NCBI GenBank assembly: GCA_013001905.1
Contig: JABDLC010000056.1
Span: 1-36,483 of the forward strand
DNA length: 36,483 bases
Reading direction: 5' to 3'
Origin: Gammaproteobacteria bacterium
Lineage (GTDB): Bacteria > Pseudomonadota > Gammaproteobacteria > Steroidobacterales > GCA-2729495
The notes beneath the pieces were generated by a model, which saw only the letters and a program-made list of their open reading frames with translations, was not told the origin of the DNA and did no database searches. Of this stretch, positions 35,601-36,483 are shown one piece after another; within the stretch, counting starts at the first letter, position 1, and every line of letters begins with the position of its first letter. The translations under genes and the position numbers were made by a program.

Positions 35601-35864
35601 GACGCCTTCGGTCCGTATGACTTCCAGCAGCAGTTCAATATCACCTTCCCGACGCAGATCAAGCTGGACTATCGGTTTCTGCTAGACAAGTCGAAGTCCG
35701 AGGGGAATTCGTCGCAGATTGGTATTCGCGGGTTGTGGCGCTCGCTGGACGAAAACTCCGGATTCGATACGTTCGAGACCGAGGACAATGACTATCAGTT
35801 CCAGGTAGTCGCGTATTACATACTCAATTTCGGCGGCACCAACCCGCCGGAGCCGAGGAACTAA
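32670..35864 (+). CDS. Clan GH-A glycosidase fused to an outer-membrane beta-barrel
   Basis: This is a 1064-residue protein. ATG at 32670 is preceded by AAAGAGA; an in-frame TTG at 32643 adds 9 residues and is less likely. The signal peptide ends SQAVA-G (cut near 29/30). Residues about 35-400 form a TIM barrel of GH2/GH72-like type: LQVNGNDFFIKGMVWGYTP, GVNAIRSF, acid/base FGNESN (Glu177), LGVNAYRG, and nucleophile VVFFEFGSD (Glu277). A charged, helical linker (about 422-445, EVRKLKADAKEKKK) follows. Residues 450-1064 are a long series of amphipathic beta strands with aromatic girdles and Asp/Gly turns, ending VVAYYILNFGG, as in outer-membrane barrels. Both catalytic Glu are present. Glucan cleavage coupled to passage through the barrel is inference. 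Confidence 0.82.
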   Translation: MSDVSFFKGVRNVCAMLLVSMVLASQAVAGDVVEAVKGEDGWTLQVNGNDFFIKGMVWGYTPRNENYNYNLWGQSDEFVKSVLDYEFGLMSAAGVNAIRSFNIMPPKWVTYVYREYGIMTVINPLMGRYGYMVDGKWIEFTDYSDPRTREVLKRDSLAFVEQYKDVDGVLMFAFGNESNYGLSWKSFEIENLPVGEQNTAKARFLYSLFQEVMEEGKKIDPNHPFTFVNGDLQYIDLIQEINTDLDLLGVNAYRGNSFTSLWSEVEKKLDVPVVFFEFGSDAFNARTFEEDQVNQALILKDQWQEMYQKAAGNGEEGNAIGAFVFEWRDEWWKYLQEENLDIHDTNASWANGGYPHDFVDGQNNMNEEWWGITALGTANSDGIYEARPRMAYDMLAEVFSMDPYTMKKSAFNEGFANINMDMFELKSEVRKLKADAKEKKKLELTGGSLKFEFALKGDEYLIDQNGDDGDTFTDGQMAFIDFAFAPTKEIEGQFTINVLANVPDLEPLEIQYGRRGAPLPVQSIGTLPGTDIEIDQIVELEDQERIEIYDFGATYAGQYVDIEAFYHTPRYHWKYEGDFYGLIREATDIEGEDIWNAKAPEGIEFASKGATEEEGLKFVIGPEIYWGANPQAVVKYSSYMNKTLPMLGEGLLGNTQYTVMFQEEFSRQGEGSGGTAATVRESRRGTIYTKTTFTGEMNLELGAIMSSPEKRGDVYDRYDEDSGRIIRQKIDYRDTLGFRAKFNFPLFGSLAYLATNYAGLVADGGAQLKEFGTRLPYSDLGNKRVYEAGALIPTGNWWIFPRYMKRTNLVDANPQIDPSTSGGMLMPGITPRDRDSDPFAVLGNREAEAVELFLTYDPTGATPFYQWDNDWREDSRVAWNLGLNYTKYTTPTDSYQFFFEPTGSNPAFGVGLPEEDVWEISNRTVWNPNTSVRVITNLMRGFQQSTGDPNGGTRKFWEFGGKVVYKNRHILSGYYKKDAFGPYDFQQQFNITFPTQIKLDYRFLLDKSKSEGNSSQIGIRGLWRSLDENSGFDTFETEDNDYQFQVVAYYILNFGGTNPPEPRN

Positions 35865-35868
35865 GATC

Positions 35869-36483
35869 ATGGCGACACGAAACACACAACAACGAAAAAA
35901 CTTCGCAGCAATCGGCATTGCATTGCTGACAGCAATCGCGATCAGCGGCTGTGGCGGGCCCGAGTCTGATGAAGGCGTTAATGTCACCGTGGTTGAGCTG
36001 CCCACGGACACTATTCTCAATCTCGCCTGCGTGGACGTCGGCATCAATGCAGAGACCTGCATTCTGGATGACCCGGAAAATCCGTTCCGCTTTGTGGCGA
36101 CGCCGGAGTTTAACGTCAATGACGAAGATGCGCTGACCAAGTTCGAATTGTTTGCCAATCTTCCGGGCGACGAGACAGGGGCGAAGGCCGCTTTTTATCT
36201 GTGGGCGACCGCTCAGGCGCGCTTCCCTTCCGGCGAAAACCAGTACTACACGGCGCTGTCATTGCACAGGCTCTGGGATGCGGAAGGCGATCCGATTGTT
36301 CGGGATCAGGCGCTCAGGGCTTACCGTTCGGTGCTTGAGAATTACTTTGGCTCGGTAACCTTTTTCGTGTTCTTTGACGGTGCACCGCCGATTTCGTTTC
36401 CGCTCAATGAGCTGACAGCAGACAAGATCGTGTTTTCGGAGATCACCGCCGGCCTTGCCAGTCTGGTTGACGGCGATACGCTG
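35869..36483 (+). CDS. Lipoprotein of unknown function, cut by window edge
   Basis: ATG at 35869 lies 4 bases after the stop of the enzyme-barrel gene; 205 codons are seen and the frame is still open. The N-terminus has a basic start, a hydrophobic stretch and IAISGCGG, a lipobox with Cys near residue 27. The rest is acidic: DEGVNVTVVELPTDTIL, a Cys pair near 44 and 55, and a helical part with ATAQARFPSGENQYYTALSLHRL. I recognise no family. Tight spacing suggests it works with the barrel fusion, perhaps as a surface or periplasmic partner. Confidence 0.85.
   Translation, partial: MATRNTQQRKNFAAIGIALLTAIAISGCGGPESDEGVNVTVVELPTDTILNLACVDVGINAETCILDDPENPFRFVATPEFNVNDEDALTKFELFANLPGDETGAKAAFYLWATAQARFPSGENQYYTALSLHRLWDAEGDPIVRDQALRAYRSVLENYFGSVTFFVFFDGAPPISFPLNELTADKIVFSEITAGLASLVDGDTL

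Noticed and set aside
1-36483. Mobile elements, CRISPR arrays, tRNA and rRNA genes
   Set aside because: I looked for transposase or integrase motifs, regular repeats and tRNA/rRNA landmarks and saw none.

Overview
The window reads as a chromosomal segment of a free-living, probably marine gammaproteobacterium. It has moderately high GC, a TonB-dependent receptor, a TonB-domain fusion, a Fur box, many exported or lipidated proteins, and a locus for degrading a beta-1,3-glucan (laminarin-type) polysaccharide. Woeseiales/Steroidobacterales-like or Cellvibrionales-like affiliation is a guess that the sequence alone cannot settle. I see no tRNA, rRNA, CRISPR array, insertion sequence or phage gene. 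No gap between genes exceeds about 300 bases.

Layout. (1) 1-1691 (-): N-terminal part of a TonB-dependent receptor that runs off the left edge. (2) 1969-4279 (+): a compact cluster of a HupE/UreJ-like membrane protein, an alpha/beta hydrolase and a DUF6512-like membrane protein. (3) 4400-7138 (+): a Ser/Thr kinase joined through one membrane segment and a Pro/Glu-rich spacer to a C-terminal TonB domain. (4) 7288-11648: a luciferase-like (LLM) flavin oxidoreductase, a TPR/2OG-Fe(II) oxygenase-like protein, a homologue of ferredoxin-dependent bilin reductases, and a Tat-exported SDR. (5) 11730-14260 (-): a porin, FMN-binding protein and PepSY protein operon under a strong Fur box. (6) 14265-22066: a conserved protein of unknown function, a DUF3313 lipoprotein, a lipoprotein esterase, an RluA-type pseudouridine synthase, a DUF1838 Tat protein, and a beta-propeller/dihaem cytochrome fusion.

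(7) 22056-36483 is the most coherent system, a beta-1,3-glucan utilization locus. On the minus strand are GH16 then GH3, and a GPH-family symporter. On the plus strand are a sugar-porter MFS protein, a GH17-like glucanase, a GH16 lipoprotein, a 1064-residue protein that appears to fuse a clan GH-A glycosidase to an outer-membrane beta-barrel, and an incomplete lipoprotein. Three exact copies of TGACAACGCTGTCA, a LacI-family-like operator, sit in the three promoter regions and tie the locus into one regulon. The regulator is not in the window.

Inferred division of labour: the GH16 lipoprotein and the barrel fusion act at the outer membrane, secreted GH16 and GH17 make short oligosaccharides, the two inner-membrane transporters import them, and the GH3 enzyme, which lacks a signal peptide, finishes hydrolysis in the cytoplasm. 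The part of the locus in view has no TonB-dependent receptor/SusD pair, so the enzyme-barrel fusion is the best local candidate for an outer-membrane route.
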